NCBI RefSeq assembly: GCF_000181495.1
Contig: NZ_ABCF01000007.1
Span: 1 to 64,000, forward strand
Direction: 5' to 3'
Source: Bacillus sp. SG-1
GTDB taxonomy: Bacteria > Bacillota > Bacilli > Bacillales > Bacillaceae_B
DNA: 64,000 nucleotides
Made by a program: the position numbers and the translations under genes. The notes under the pieces are model-generated. The model did no database searches, was not told the DNA's origin, and saw only the letters and a program-made list of their open reading frames with translations. Below, piece after piece: positions 1-8,633 of this stretch (position 1 is the stretch's first letter; each line of letters opens with the position of its first letter).

Positions 1-153
1 AGCTGGTTTTTTCGTTGTACCTGGCTCAAAATTCACCTGATCAACCGAACGCTCACCAAATCAACAATAACTAACATAAGAATAATGAAGCGTGTTTGTT
101 TTATATAATTTAGTGGATTATATAAATGAAGCCAAATTTGAAAGGTGATCATA

Positions 154-657
154 ATGAGTGAATCAAAACGAATGAAGGAAACAAGAACAATTAAAACGAG
201 CCATGTCCTTCCCCCGGATACGAATCATCACGGAACATTATTCGGTGGAAAGCTTATGTCCTATATTGATGATGTCGCATCGATTTCTGCATACAAGATG
301 GCAAGAAACCCGGTCGTGACGGCTTCGACTGACTCGGTGGATTTCCTGAAGCCGATTAAAGTGGGGGATGCCGTGACACTTGAAGCGATGGTCACGTATA
401 CAGGCAGCAGTTCCATGGAGGTTTGTGTAAAGGTGACTTCAGAGAACTTGTTGACCGGAGAAACGGCTGTGGCGGCCATCTCTTTTCTAACGTTTGTGGC
501 CTTGGACAATAATGGGAATCCCTGCCCTGTGCCTAAGATCATTCCTGAAACAGAAGAGGAGAAATGGCTGAATGAAACGGCCGATAACCGCGCTGCCCAC
601 CGGAAAGCGAGAAGAAAACACAGCCAGGAGCTTGCCGAATTTTTTGCAAGCCATTAA
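154..657 (+). CDS. ykhA: Acyl-CoA thioesterase, hotdog fold (YkhA/YciA type)
   Basis: Predicted cytosolic thioesterase that hydrolyses acyl-CoA to free acid and CoA. The 167-residue protein carries the family signature near its N-terminus: N24, then HGTLFGGKLMS and the D39-D40 pair, which in YciA/BACH-type enzymes form the hotdog active site. A basic tail (HRKARRKHSQE) closes the protein. I chose the ATG at 154 because AAAGGTGAT (142-149) sits just before it; an in-frame GTG at 145 lies inside that ribosome-binding site. The gene stands alone, with an IS3-family element starting 30 bases past the stop. Family assignment is firm; the physiological acyl chain length cannot be read. Confidence 0.9.
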   Translation: MSESKRMKETRTIKTSHVLPPDTNHHGTLFGGKLMSYIDDVASISAYKMARNPVVTASTDSVDFLKPIKVGDAVTLEAMVTYTGSSSMEVCVKVTSENLLTGETAVAAISFLTFVALDNNGNPCPVPKIIPETEEEKWLNETADNRAAHRKARRKHSQELAEFFASH

Positions 658-718
658 GAAATAAGAACCCCGTCCTTGGTTTAAAGTGTACCCTTTGTAA
701 AGGACATTTTAAAAAAGC

Positions 719-1570
719 CTAAGCTACTTTTAAAAGATGATCTCTGTATTGTACAGGGGTCATCTTTTTTCGATTCCATTGGTATCTATGGTGGTTATAG
801 TAATTCATGTATTGCTTGATTTCCTTTTGTACATCCTCTAATGTCAGACAGGTTTTAATAGAGGTTTCATCTTTCAGGTGGCCAAAGAACGATTCAATGG
901 GAGCGTTGTCCCAACAGTTTCCCCTTCGGGACATTGATTGGCGGATTCCAAGTTTTTTAACCATTTTCTGAAATTGGGGATGGGTATAGTGAACCCCTTG
1001 ATCTGAATGGATGAGTGAGTCTTTATGTTTTTTAAACCTTTTGTTTTTCTTTAGTTTTTTGATGGTATCTGTGGCTAATTCCATAGTCATTCTGTCAGAC
1101 ACATGGTAAGCAAGAGCTTCACCACTGGAACCATCCAATATCATAGATAAATAAGCTCTTGAACTTTTTCCATAGCTCAAGTAGGTGATGTCTGTTAATA
1201 GCACTTTCCCGGGTTTACCCTGATTGAATTGGCGCTCCAGTAGGTTAGGGACCACTGAATGTTCCTGGGTGGCCTTCATTAGACGCCTATATGGATTCGC
1301 CCTCCGGAAGGGACAAACGATGTTATACTTCTTCATGATTCTTCGAATTCTTTTCAAGTTAAAGACAATCTTAAATTGACCCGCCAAAGTCATTTTGATT
1401 TGACGCGCCCCTTTCTTGCGATTCTTATGACGGAATGCTTTTAAGATGATTTCTTTCAGTTCCTCATCCCTTGCTTCCCGTTGTTTTCTACGCTCTTGGG
1501 ACTCGGGAGAGTAGTATTTATAATAAGCACTTCTGGAAACTCCTGCGACCCCACAAAGGAATCTCACCAT
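719..1570 (-). CDS. IS3-family transposase OrfB (DDE integrase domain)
   Basis: Catalytic half of the transposase, 283 residues. The rve-type DDE triad is visible as D127 (in LLTDITYL), D190 (HSDQG) and E226 (DNAPIESFF), with 35 residues between D190 and E226 as expected. The N-terminal part has the HTH_21-like basic region usual in OrfB. In the same frame, reading upstream through 1571-1640 stays open, so an OrfAB fusion can be made by a -1 slip near the end of orfA, around the run AAAGGGGG. The protein looks intact, so the element may be active. Confidence 0.92.
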   Translation of the reverse strand: MVRFLCGVAGVSRSAYYKYYSPESQERRKQREARDEELKEIILKAFRHKNRKKGARQIKMTLAGQFKIVFNLKRIRRIMKKYNIVCPFRRANPYRRLMKATQEHSVVPNLLERQFNQGKPGKVLLTDITYLSYGKSSRAYLSMILDGSSGEALAYHVSDRMTMELATDTIKKLKKNKRFKKHKDSLIHSDQGVHYTHPQFQKMVKKLGIRQSMSRRGNCWDNAPIESFFGHLKDETSIKTCLTLEDVQKEIKQYMNYYNHHRYQWNRKKMTPVQYRDHLLKVA

Positions 1571-1635
1571 TTTTTTGAGCTTATATTTCTCTATTACGGA
1601 ACGGATGAGAATGAACTTTTGACTTGGGGAGAGGA

Positions 1636-2049
1636 CTACTTCTTTAGCCCCCTTTCCGCGAATCGAATCTTTTTTAGAAGTTCATTTTCCGCCTTAAGGA
1701 GGTTAATTTGAGCTTCTAGTCGAGCATTCTTATCCTCAAGGGATAACTCCCGTTCTCTAGGTCTCCCGGAATTGCCTTTCCTTGTGTCATTGAGCCCTAA
1801 AACTCCGTTTCTTTTATAAGCAGCACTCCATCTCTTACTAGCGGCATGAATACGTGCCATACCAATTATATCTGTATCAAATCCAGCCTCTTCAAAGATC
1901 TGTCTAGAGAATTTGCCTTTCTCTTTCTCAGCGATAAATTGGCGTTTAAATTCATCTGTGTAGGTAATTCCCTTAGCACTTACAGCTTTCACAAAAGGAT
2001 TAATGGATAATTGTTTGATTTCTTTCTCTGTGAATGTTTTTTTACTCAT
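1636..2049 (-). CDS. IS3-family transposase OrfA (helix-turn-helix)
   Basis: DNA-binding half of the transposase, 137 residues from the ATG at 2049, which follows a GGGGAA ribosome-binding site; the frame extends to 2088. It contains the helix-turn-helix-type block around TDEFKRQFIAEKEKGKFSRQ and a C-terminal leucine-zipper-like stretch (LEAQINLLKAENELLKKI) that in IS3 elements mediates dimerisation. The frame ends RGLKK-stop, and the -1 frame at the AAAGGGGG run leads straight into OrfB, the normal IS3 programmed frameshift arrangement. Confidence 0.88.
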   Translation of the reverse strand: MSKKTFTEKEIKQLSINPFVKAVSAKGITYTDEFKRQFIAEKEKGKFSRQIFEEAGFDTDIIGMARIHAASKRWSAAYKRNGVLGLNDTRKGNSGRPRERELSLEDKNARLEAQINLLKAENELLKKIRFAERGLKK

Positions 2050-2145
2050 GGTGTTTTCCCCGATTTCTACTAGTTGTCTATTTGTCATTATACAAAAAAA
2101 TACCCTATAGGTAGACTTTTTTAAGTGTCTACTCTATAGGGTACA

Positions 2146-2379
2146 TTTTAGTTATAAGGCCGGGTTTTTTTATGTACCACCTCTTGCCCACCGCCAAATT
2201 AGCAAAAGGATATAATATCGGACTATTCACTTAGACAACGCATTGTTGTTAAAATACTCTTCTTATCATTTTACATGGAATAGCCGCTCAATTCCTTCAA
2301 TAGCTGGAAAGGAAGCATGCACAACGCTGCCTTTTTTCCTCTCCCATTTATTACAATAAAAAAAATTCGCGATTTTTCC
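2146..2379. other. Intergenic stretch right of the IS3 element
   Basis: No gene seen. The first bases (2154-2168, AAGGCCGGGTTTTTTT) look like the right arm and T-run of a terminator whose left arm (AACCCCGTCCTT, 666-677) is on the other side of the IS. A TATAAT at about 2209 has no convincing -35. Confidence 0.4.
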
Positions 2380-2406
2380 TAATATAACACTCACTGATGA
2401 CGATAT
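2380..2406 (+). promoter_or_regulatory. Candidate sigma-D (motility/chemotaxis) promoter
   Basis: TAAT, 15 bases, then GACGATAT (2399-2406). The Bacillus sigma-D consensus is TAAA-N15-GCCGATAT, so the -35 matches 3 of 4 and the -10 matches 7 of 8. It lies 52 bases upstream of a lipoprotein-chemoreceptor pair, the kind of gene sigma-D controls. A small hairpin (GGACAT/ATGTCC, 2415-2434) follows before the ribosome-binding site. Confidence 0.6.
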
Positions 2407-2457
2407 AAGGTACGGACATCTTCTTATATGTCCAACTATCTACTAGGAGGATCATCA

Positions 2458-3438
2458 GTGAGAAAGATATTTTTTATAGCACTGATCACCATTGCCCTAT
2501 TAATGGCTGGGTGTTCAGGAACTACTAATTCAGAAAAATCCACAGAAAAAGAATATAAAATCGGTGTACTGTTATCGGATACCGGTTTGGGGGATGAATC
2601 CTTTAATGACTCTGCCTTCCGCGGATTGGAAAAGGCCAGGGATGAGCTTGGAATCCTTTTTGATTACAGAGAAGCACCGAATGGCGACTTTCAAAGTCCA
2701 CTTGAAGAATTATCTCAACAGGGAAATGACTTAGTCATCGGACTGGGGTTCTCTGTGCAGGAAGCCATTGAAAAAACGGCTGAGAAATATCCTGAGCAGC
2801 AATACCTTCTCATAGACGGGGTTTCTGAGATGGAGAATGTTACGTCTATCACCTTCAAAGAGCATGAAGGAAGTTTCCTTGTAGGAATTGTGGCAGCTAT
2901 GATAAGCCAGAACCAAAAGCTTGGGGTAATAGGAGGAGCGGATGTCCCTGTAATCCACCGTTTTGAAAAGGGGTTCGAGCAAGGAGCTAAATACATAAAT
3001 CCTGAAATCAGTTTTATTAGTGAATATGCGAACAACTTCGGTGATGCCAAACTGGGAAGAAAAATTGCTGAAAAACAAATCAAAGAAGGTGTGGATTTCA
3101 TTTATCCTGCCGCTGGATTTACAGGGGTAGGTGCCATCCAGGCCGCACAGGATAACAAGATTTTCACAGCAGGAGTTGATTCTGACCAATATTTCGTAGC
3201 TGAAAAAGCAGTGGTCACATCCATGATGAAAAACATTGATGTTGCGGTATTCAATATGGTAGAGCAACTCGTTAAAGAAGGAAAAATCGGCCAGGATATT
3301 TATGAACTCGGACTAGCGGAAAATGGGGTTGGGCTGGCACCAATCAGAAACTTTAACCTGTCAGACGAACAAACGAAAGCCATTGAAGCAGCCAAAGAGA
3401 AAATAATCTCTGGCAATATTACCATCAATCTAAACTAA
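2458..3438 (+). CDS. BMP-family substrate-binding lipoprotein
   Basis: Extracytoplasmic solute-binding lipoprotein of the basic membrane protein (BMP/Med) family, whose known members bind nucleosides or related ligands for ABC importers. Start is the GTG at 2458 after AGGAGG (2445-2450); this gives a clean lipoprotein signal with lipobox LMAGC and acylated C19. The mature part has the BMP-type opening (YKIGVLLSDTGLGDESFNDSAF) and GIVAAM and GADVPV blocks. The mature protein is about 308 residues. No permease or ATPase gene is adjacent; instead a chemoreceptor starts 15 bases downstream. I infer that it presents its ligand to that receptor. Ligand unknown. Confidence 0.85.
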   Translation: MRKIFFIALITIALLMAGCSGTTNSEKSTEKEYKIGVLLSDTGLGDESFNDSAFRGLEKARDELGILFDYREAPNGDFQSPLEELSQQGNDLVIGLGFSVQEAIEKTAEKYPEQQYLLIDGVSEMENVTSITFKEHEGSFLVGIVAAMISQNQKLGVIGGADVPVIHRFEKGFEQGAKYINPEISFISEYANNFGDAKLGRKIAEKQIKEGVDFIYPAAGFTGVGAIQAAQDNKIFTAGVDSDQYFVAEKAVVTSMMKNIDVAVFNMVEQLVKEGKIGQDIYELGLAENGVGLAPIRNFNLSDEQTKAIEAAKEKIISGNITINLN

Positions 3439-3453
3439 CAAGGAGCCAGATAA

Positions 3454-5109
3454 ATGAAATTACGAAGCAGACTGATCATCTTGGGTGTACTTCCACTTGT
3501 ACTTTCAATCAGTATCATAGCCTATATGATCTTCCAGATTGTGAATATTCAAAGTTCCGCCAAAGATGACGTAAATGTATTAACAGCCACCGAGTCACTG
3601 AACGGAAGCCTGCTCGTCACCAAGCAAGCCATGGCGAATTACGCTTTCAACTCTTCTGACGCCAATAAATCAGAAGCTCTTTCATTATTAAATGCTACTG
3701 AAGCAGAAATGAAAAACCTTGAACAACTTTTGAAGAATGAAAGAGAGAAAGCAACCCTTTCGAAGGCGGCAGGTAAATTCACTGAATTAAAGCGGGCCTC
3801 CGAACAGGCTTTGGCATCACAAAATACTGCTGAGGCAAAAAGACAATCCATCCGTGTTTCAGGTGTTTTGAATGATATGCACCTATTAAACAAACAGACC
3901 AATGAATGGTATGAAGGAATTTTAAAGCAGACAGAACAGAAAATTACATTCATTATCTTGTCATCGGTGATTGCTTCTGCCCTCATCATTTTAATGTCTA
4001 TAGTTCTGTCCTTGTTCCTTTCTAATAGAATTGTCAAGCCGATCAATGCCATTGTCAAAGATGCAGCCAGAGTGGCAGATGGGGATTTGACCATACAGCC
4101 AGCAGCAACCAGCAAAAATAGTAAATATGAAATTGATAACCTGCAAAACTCATTTTCTGATATGGTGCAAAACCTCAGGCAGACAGTCCTTTCAGTTGAA
4201 TCCATCGGGGGCCGGGTAAAAACGTTCACAGACGAAGTGAATGTCCATATGCAAAGCCTGACTGAAAGCAGCAACCAGGTGGCAGTGTCAACGGAAGAAC
4301 TGTCACGCGGAAGCCAGTCCATCTCCGAAGACATCAGTTCTACCGCAGAACTGATGAACTCAATGGGAGAAGAATTCGGTAAAAATGTGGAAGAAAGCAA
4401 CCTTTCCGTGAAGTCCAGCAAAGCAGCACTGGATATGGTTCATACAGGGAAAACCACACTGAATAAACAGAAAGCTTTTTCAGAACAACAGTCACAATCT
4501 TCTCAGGACATTATGCTGTCAGTCGAGCAGTTTGCGAAATACACAGATGAAATTGAACAGGCGGCAACTTCTGTCAAGAGCATTGCAGACCAGACCAATC
4601 TTCTGGCACTGAATGCGGCGATTGAAGCAGCCAGGGCTGGTGAAGCCGGGAAAGGTTTCGCAGTAGTTGCGGAAGAAGTAAGGAAGCTTGCTGAAGACTC
4701 TTCCCAGGCGACCGAACTGATTGGCAAAATGGTCCATAATATCAAAGACGGTATCGGATCCATTATTGATCTCACCAATAAAGGAAACCACCTCTCACAA
4801 GAACAGCTTTCATCCATGAATGAAACAGAGGCTGCATTCGAAAACATATCCGATAAAATCAGCCTTGTATACAATCAGTTGAATTCTCTTGTGGATGGAA
4901 TGAATCAATCTAACGAAATGACAGCCAAAGTCATTTCGGCAGTCGAAAACATATCTGCTGTCACCGAGGAAACAGCTGCAGGGACAGAGGAGATTTCCGC
5001 TTCCACCGAAGAACAACTAAACTTCTTCAATCAAATGAATGCGAAAATCGGACAGCTTCATCAGATGACAGAAGAAATGAATGAGGAACTGAACAAGTTT
5101 AAACTATAA
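3454..5109 (+). CDS. Methyl-accepting chemotaxis protein
   Basis: Transmembrane chemoreceptor of 551 residues. TM1 is at about residues 8-28, followed by a short extracellular four-helix-type sensor (about 30-165), TM2 at about 168-190, a HAMP linker to about 245, and a long cytoplasmic signalling coiled coil. The conserved hairpin tip is present at about residue 383-400 ([16 protein letters not shown] followed by [16 protein letters not shown]). Glutamine/glutamate pairs suitable for methylation occur on both arms, for example near [13 protein letters not shown] precedes the ATG. It is co-transcribed with the BMP lipoprotein and ends at a strong terminator, so the two form a compact operon. 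Confidence 0.93.
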   Translation: MKLRSRLIILGVLPLVLSISIIAYMIFQIVNIQSSAKDDVNVLTATESLNGSLLVTKQAMANYAFNSSDANKSEALSLLNATEAEMKNLEQLLKNEREKATLSKAAGKFTELKRASEQALASQNTAEAKRQSIRVSGVLNDMHLLNKQTNEWYEGILKQTEQKITFIILSSVIASALIILMSIVLSLFLSNRIVKPINAIVKDAARVADGDLTIQPAATSKNSKYEIDNLQNSFSDMVQNLRQTVLSVESIGGRVKTFTDEVNVHMQSLTESSNQVAVSTEELSRGSQSISEDISSTAELMNSMGEEFGKNVEESNLSVKSSKAALDMVHTGKTTLNKQKAFSEQQSQSSQDIMLSVEQFAKYTDEIEQAATSVKSIADQTNLLALNAAIEAARAGEAGKGFAVVAEEVRKLAEDSSQATELIGKMVHNIKDGIGSIIDLTNKGNHLSQEQLSSMNETEAAFENISDKISLVYNQLNSLVDGMNQSNEMTAKVISAVENISAVTEETAAGTEEISASTEEQLNFFNQMNAKIGQLHQMTEEMNEELNKFKL

Positions 5110-5114
5110 GAGCA

Positions 5115-5149
5115 AAGCCGGTCCCTTGACCATAGGGGCCGGCTTTTTT
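5115..5149 (+). terminator. Rho-independent terminator of the chemoreceptor operon
   Basis: AAGCCGG-T-CCC pairs with GGG-G-CCGGCTT around a 9-base loop and is followed by T6. Confidence 0.9.
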
Positions 5150-5562
5150 GATTAGTGAAAGGTCACCGGCAAATTTACACCGCCTGGCTCAACTGCTTGT
5201 TGTTTGGCTGCAAGGACAAAAAAATTTTCGTCCCACTGTCTCTTCCCTCCACCTTAAAACTCCTAATAAATAACATTACAAGTTTACAGCAAGTTTAAGT
5301 TTTCTTGACAGGGAAAAATAACAAACACCCCTGCTTGTCTGACCAAAGCGATAATAAGGTTGACGAAACAATAACAAACTCACTTTTCGGTGAAAAACCC
5401 CTTTGTAACAGGCTGTAATAATTATTTTTTGGAAAATATATCCGTGTCTATTACCGTCGAATATCTCCTATAATTTATGAAGTATATGAAGATAGACTTT
5501 TAAACAAGTAGTTTACTAAACATGAAAACAAGATGGAATACTTTTTAGTTGGAGGAATAAAT
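5150..5562. promoter_or_regulatory. Long upstream region of mreBH, possible SigI-type promoter
   Basis: No gene seen in about 410 bases. In B. subtilis mreBH depends on SigI. A pair ACCCCT (5327-5332) and CGATAA (5349-5354), about 16 bases apart, resembles the C-rich -35 and CGA-containing -10 I recall for SigI promoters; a second C-rich candidate AACCCC is near 5396. A lone TTGACA at 5305-5310 has no matching -10. This is a weak suggestion. Confidence 0.25.
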
Positions 5563-6570
5563 ATGCTTTCAAATTCGGAAATCGGTATTGATTTAGGTAC
5601 TGCAAATATTTTGGTATACAGTAAAAACAAAGGAATTATTTTTAACGAGCCTTCCGTTGTTGCCATTGATACTGAAACGAAGAATGTCCTGGCGGTTGGT
5701 ATAGAAGCTAAAAACATGATCGGGAAAACACCCGGGAAAATTGTTGCAGTAAGACCTTTAAAGGATGGAGTAATTGCGGACTTCGATGTGACAACTGAAA
5801 TGCTGAAGCAAATCATGAAAAAAGCGAGTAAACAGATGGGCTTGTCCATCAGGAAGCCAAGTGTTGTCGTTTGTACGCCTTCAGGTGCCACATCTGTAGA
5901 AAAAAGAGCGATTCAGGATGCTGTAAAAGGCAGCGGGGCTAAATCGGTTACCCTGATCGAAGAGCCCGTTGCAGCGGCCATCGGAGCGGACCTTCCCGTT
6001 GATGAGCCTGTTGCCAATGTTATTGTGGATATTGGCGGAGGAACGACTGAAGTCGGGATTATCTCTTATGGAGGAGTTGTCTCTTGCAACACCATCCGTA
6101 TCGGCGGTGATCAAATGGATGAAGATATCGTCCAGCATGTCCGCAAGAAATACAACCTGTTAATCGGGGAACGCACGGCTGAACAAGTAAAAATGGAAAT
6201 CGGCTATGCGCTGATTCCTCATGAAACCATGAAGATGGACATCCGGGGACGGGACCTGGTGACAGGACTTCCTAAAACAATCACTCTCGAATCGACTGAA
6301 ATCCAGGAAGCACTGAAAGAATCACTTCTTCACATCTTAGAAACGATTCGCGCCACACTGGAAAACTGCCCTCCTGAACTCAGCGGGGACATCGTTGACC
6401 GAGGAGTTATCCTGACTGGAGGCGGAGCCCTTCTTGGAGGCATGCAGGAGTGGCTGACAGAAGAAATCGTAGTCCCTGTCCACCTTGCACCTAATCCATT
6501 GGAGTCTGTGGCAATCGGAACCGGCCGCTCACTTTCTGTTATTCACAAGCTTCAAAAAGTGGCAAAATAA
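5563..6570 (+). CDS. mreBH: Rod-shape-determining protein MreBH (actin homologue)
   Basis: Bacterial actin that polymerises under the membrane and guides side-wall synthesis; MreBH in B. subtilis also directs the autolysin LytE. The protein is 335 residues from the ATG at 5563 (GGAGGAATAAAT before it), the same length as B. subtilis MreBH. Actin-fold motifs are visible: phosphate-1 loop [13 protein letters not shown], phosphate-2 [18 protein letters not shown]-type block (about residues 155-170) and adenosine motif [13 protein letters not shown] near residue 285. It stands alone rather than in an mreBCD operon, which together with similarity argues for MreBH over MreB or Mbl. Confidence 0.9.
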   Translation: MLSNSEIGIDLGTANILVYSKNKGIIFNEPSVVAIDTETKNVLAVGIEAKNMIGKTPGKIVAVRPLKDGVIADFDVTTEMLKQIMKKASKQMGLSIRKPSVVVCTPSGATSVEKRAIQDAVKGSGAKSVTLIEEPVAAAIGADLPVDEPVANVIVDIGGGTTEVGIISYGGVVSCNTIRIGGDQMDEDIVQHVRKKYNLLIGERTAEQVKMEIGYALIPHETMKMDIRGRDLVTGLPKTITLESTEIQEALKESLLHILETIRATLENCPPELSGDIVDRGVILTGGGALLGGMQEWLTEEIVVPVHLAPNPLESVAIGTGRSLSVIHKLQKVAK

Positions 6571-6581
6571 TTAACATGACG

Positions 6582-6617
6582 CCTTGAAAATCCAGTGTGA
6601 TTTTCAAGGTTTTTTTA
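6582..6617 (+). terminator. Terminator of mreBH
   Basis: CCTTGAAAATC/GATTTTCAAGG perfect stem (6582-6592 with 6599-6609) followed by T7. Confidence 0.95.
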
Positions 6618-6630
6618 TATCCTGCTAAAT

Positions 6631-6664
6631 AAAAAAACCGGCTGCACAGCGTTCTGCAGCCGGT
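6631..6664 (-). terminator. Minus-strand terminator with no recognised gene upstream
   Basis: ACCGGCTGCA (6637-6646) pairs with TGCAGCCGGT (6655-6664). The T-run lies on the minus strand (plus A7, 6631-6637), so it ends a leftward transcript. The only space for such a transcript is 6665-6811, opposite to the next gene. I see only very short peptides there. Confidence 0.7.
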
Positions 6665-6811
6665 CATGAAGATGAAAGGAGGTTCTTCATAGTACATAAT
6701 ATGAAGTCATTCCTACTGTGCTTGTACTTCTAACTATATTTTCCTTAATAAAGAATTAGACAGCTGTCAGGGGCTCATACTAATACTAACAGGTAGAAAG
6801 GGTGAGACCTC

Positions 6812-7036
6812 ATGGATGAAAAGCAAATCGAAGACTTATTTGATTTTTACGGATACAGCGATCTCTATAAACGGTTTCAGTACCCTCTCTTTGTCACTGG
6901 GATCCTTGATGAAACCAGCACAGAGGAACTTGAAGACTTCTTTGAGAGCTTCTCTTTCCATGACCATCATCCTCTTTTTGACGAATTCAGGTACTGGCTG
7001 CAATACTTTCTGATTACAAGGAAGAGCTTTAGTTAG
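6812..7036 (+). CDS. Small acidic protein of unknown function
   Basis: 74 residues, acidic and rich in Phe, Tyr and His (FHDHHPLFDEFRYWLQYFL at the C-terminal part). AAAGGGTGAG stands 7 bases before the ATG, which argues that it is a real gene. No signal peptide, no membrane segment and no family I recognise. It is monocistronic and is followed by a structured RNA candidate on the same strand, which may be its 3' untranslated region. Confidence 0.6.
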   Translation: MDEKQIEDLFDFYGYSDLYKRFQYPLFVTGILDETSTEELEDFFESFSFHDHHPLFDEFRYWLQYFLITRKSFS

Positions 7037-7114
7037 TTTTCGGCTTTTGTTGTGTTTGCTTTTATATACATTTCTGAATGGCCTTTAGTGCTGATCTAGA
7101 GACCTTTTTTTCTA

Positions 7115-7235
7115 TTCGCTAGGGGAGAGACCGAAATCTGCTAGACGCTAAGTCCGTTCCAGTGGGTACGTAACCTCGGGCGCTGAAACTAGACGTCCCG
7201 CTAATCCCCCAGAAGGTCACGTACCTTCCTTTTTC
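7115..7235 (+). ncRNA. Candidate structured RNA of unknown class
   Basis: A compact, GC-richer island in AT-rich DNA. A 12-bp helix with one mismatch forms between 7165-7176 (GGTACGTAACCT) and 7214-7225 (AGGTCACGTACC). Inside it a second hairpin forms, CGGG-CG (7177-7182) with CG-T-CCCG (7194-7200). AGGGGA (7121-7126) could pair with TCCCCC (7205-7210) as a pseudoknot. CTAGACG occurs twice (7141, 7189). TTCCTTTTT follows the outer helix, so it can end transcription on the plus strand. No riboswitch family I know fits and no plus-strand gene lies downstream. Confidence 0.5.
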
Positions 7236-7317
7236 AATCAACATAATATTCAAGATTAGAATTCTGTTATTATAGTACCCCAAAAAATGTCAGACCTTTT
7301 TGGACGTGGACAAAAAG

Positions 7318-7343
7318 AAAAAAGCCTCATTGATAGGCTTTTT
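7318..7343 (-). terminator. Terminator of nos, overlapping its stop codon
   Basis: On the minus strand AAAAAGCCT, a 7-base loop containing the TGA stop, then AGGCTTTTTT. Confidence 0.85.
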
Positions 7344-8406
7344 CCTGGTAAAAATAATTCGGTGATTTCCACTCATTTTTATAACTTTTATGAAATACAT
7401 GGGTCGTGGCTGGTGAAACAGGCGGAATCAGCCAGGTCCAGTCACCTGTAAGCTCTCGCCCGCATTGCTTTTCCTTGTTTTCAAAGGTTTTGAATTGCTG
7501 GGCAGCTGTATGGTGGTCGACGATGCTGATACCCGCTTCCTTAAAGGAATGGAGTACGGCAATGTTCAGTTCAATCAAGGCTTTGTCCTTCCAAAGTGTA
7601 GACGCCTTGGAAGTGTCCAGTCCCATACAGCTTCCCACTTTCGGCAGCATGTCATAACGGTATTCATCTGCCAGGTTCCTTGCACCGATCTCCGTTTCCA
7701 TATACCATCCATTAAACGGGGCCGCCTTATAGGAAATGCCGCCAATCTCCAATCTCATGTCAGAAATGATCGGTACCCCATACCACTTCAGTCCCAGGTC
7801 TTCGAACCAGTTGTACTCCGGGTGGCTTAAATTTACTTCAAGAACATGATTAAGATTGACTTCTTTCCACACCGGCGTTCTGTCTCCAATTTGAACCACC
7901 CACGGCAAAATATCAAAATGCGTTTGCTTTCCTCTCCAGCCCAGCTCTTCACATTTTTGCGTGAAATCCAAAGAGGCTGGATCTCCTGTCATTCCGTGCT
8001 CATTTTTGTATCCTGCATACCTGATTAATTGATGATTAAAAATCCTTATTTCAGCTTCTGTAGGGCTTGAAGGTCGAAAGACGGTGATAGTAGGGCGGAT
8101 CCTTCCTTCATTGGAGGCATACTTCAGATGCTCTTCCAGTTCTAAGAAGATTTCCTCTTCAGTAGAGGCTTCTCTGGCATCCCTTACATGCATGGTGTCC
8201 CAGAACAGCCTTCCGATACAGCGGTTACTGTTTCTCCATGCCATTTTTGCCCCGTGTTCCAACTCTTCATAGGTATGGGTATAAGTTCCTGTAGTCTCTA
8301 TCTCATTTTCTATTTGTTGAATTCTTGCTTCTATTTCTTCGGCCTTTCCGAGTTCCCTGTAACAATCTTCTATAAATGACACAGCTTCCTGAATTAAATT
8401 TGACAA
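7327..8406 (-). CDS. nos: Nitric oxide synthase, oxygenase domain only
   Basis: Makes NO and citrulline from arginine at a haem/tetrahydrofolate centre, using general cellular reductases; in Bacillus it protects against oxidative stress and some antibiotics. 359 residues, matching the bacterial oxygenase-only form. The haem-thiolate cysteine is C63 in [14 protein letters not shown]. The substrate region ([18 protein letters not shown]) and the block [12 protein letters not shown] with the C-terminal GDWTWLIPP pterin-site segment are present. Start is TTG at 8406 behind AAAGGAAG. Monocistronic, with its own promoter carrying a palindrome on the -10. Confidence 0.97.
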   Translation of the reverse strand: MSNLIQEAVSFIEDCYRELGKAEEIEARIQQIENEIETTGTYTHTYEELEHGAKMAWRNSNRCIGRLFWDTMHVRDAREASTEEEIFLELEEHLKYASNEGRIRPTITVFRPSSPTEAEIRIFNHQLIRYAGYKNEHGMTGDPASLDFTQKCEELGWRGKQTHFDILPWVVQIGDRTPVWKEVNLNHVLEVNLSHPEYNWFEDLGLKWYGVPIISDMRLEIGGISYKAAPFNGWYMETEIGARNLADEYRYDMLPKVGSCMGLDTSKASTLWKDKALIELNIAVLHSFKEAGISIVDHHTAAQQFKTFENKEKQCGRELTGDWTWLIPPVSPATTHVFHKSYKNEWKSPNYFYQEKAYQ

Positions 8407-8416
8407 TATAGACTTC

Positions 8417-8474
8417 CTTTCACGGCGGTTTGCTACCGTGATTATATCACGACACTCTTCATTGTCGAAAAAAA
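8417..8474 (-). promoter_or_regulatory. nos promoter with palindromic operator over the -10
   Basis: Reading leftward: TCGACA (-35), 16 bases, TATAAT (8441-8446) with an extended TGA before it. The -10 is embedded in a perfect 15-bp palindrome, CGTGATATAATCACG (8437-8451). A second inverted repeat, TCACGG-N10-CCGTGA, follows at about 8420-8441 and overlaps the first. This layout fits a repressor that blocks polymerase; the regulator is not identified. Confidence 0.65.
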
Positions 8475-8633
8475 GAACTCTTTGTCAAATACTGCAAATA
8501 TATCTATATATTTTTTTCAGACCTTCAGGTTTCTCGAAGGCTCTGAGCTTCGTTCATAAAAGATGCAGCTTGATAAGTTTTTCCTTTACATCGCGATCAA
8601 TCCACTCTGGATGGCAGAATCCTTCTTTCCCCA

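Larger units (their letters stand above)
687..2145 (-). mobile_element. IS3-family insertion sequence (IS150-like group)
   Basis: About 1.46 kb bounded by imperfect inverted repeats that begin TGTACCCT at 687 and end AGGGTACA at 2145, with the 5'-TG...CA-3' ends typical of IS3 elements. It holds two overlapping-phase reading frames, orfA (HTH) and orfB (DDE integrase), both open, plus a plausible -1 frameshift site between them. I see no clear 3-4 bp target duplication (AAG or AAAG on the left, TTT or TTTT on the right), so the flanks may have drifted or recombined. The element appears to sit in the loop of the thioesterase gene's terminator. Confidence 0.9.

Noticed and set aside
2428-2457. 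Upstream ATG as start of the BMP lipoprotein
   Set aside because: It lies before the ribosome-binding site and would push the signal peptide 10 residues inward.
5305-5310. TTGACA as -35 of mreBH
   Set aside because: No -10-like sequence 16-18 bases downstream.
7115-7235. 6S RNA, tmRNA, SRP RNA, RNase P RNA, T-box, lysine, c-di-AMP or guanidine riboswitch
   Set aside because: None of the conserved cores I know for these RNAs can be found in the segment.
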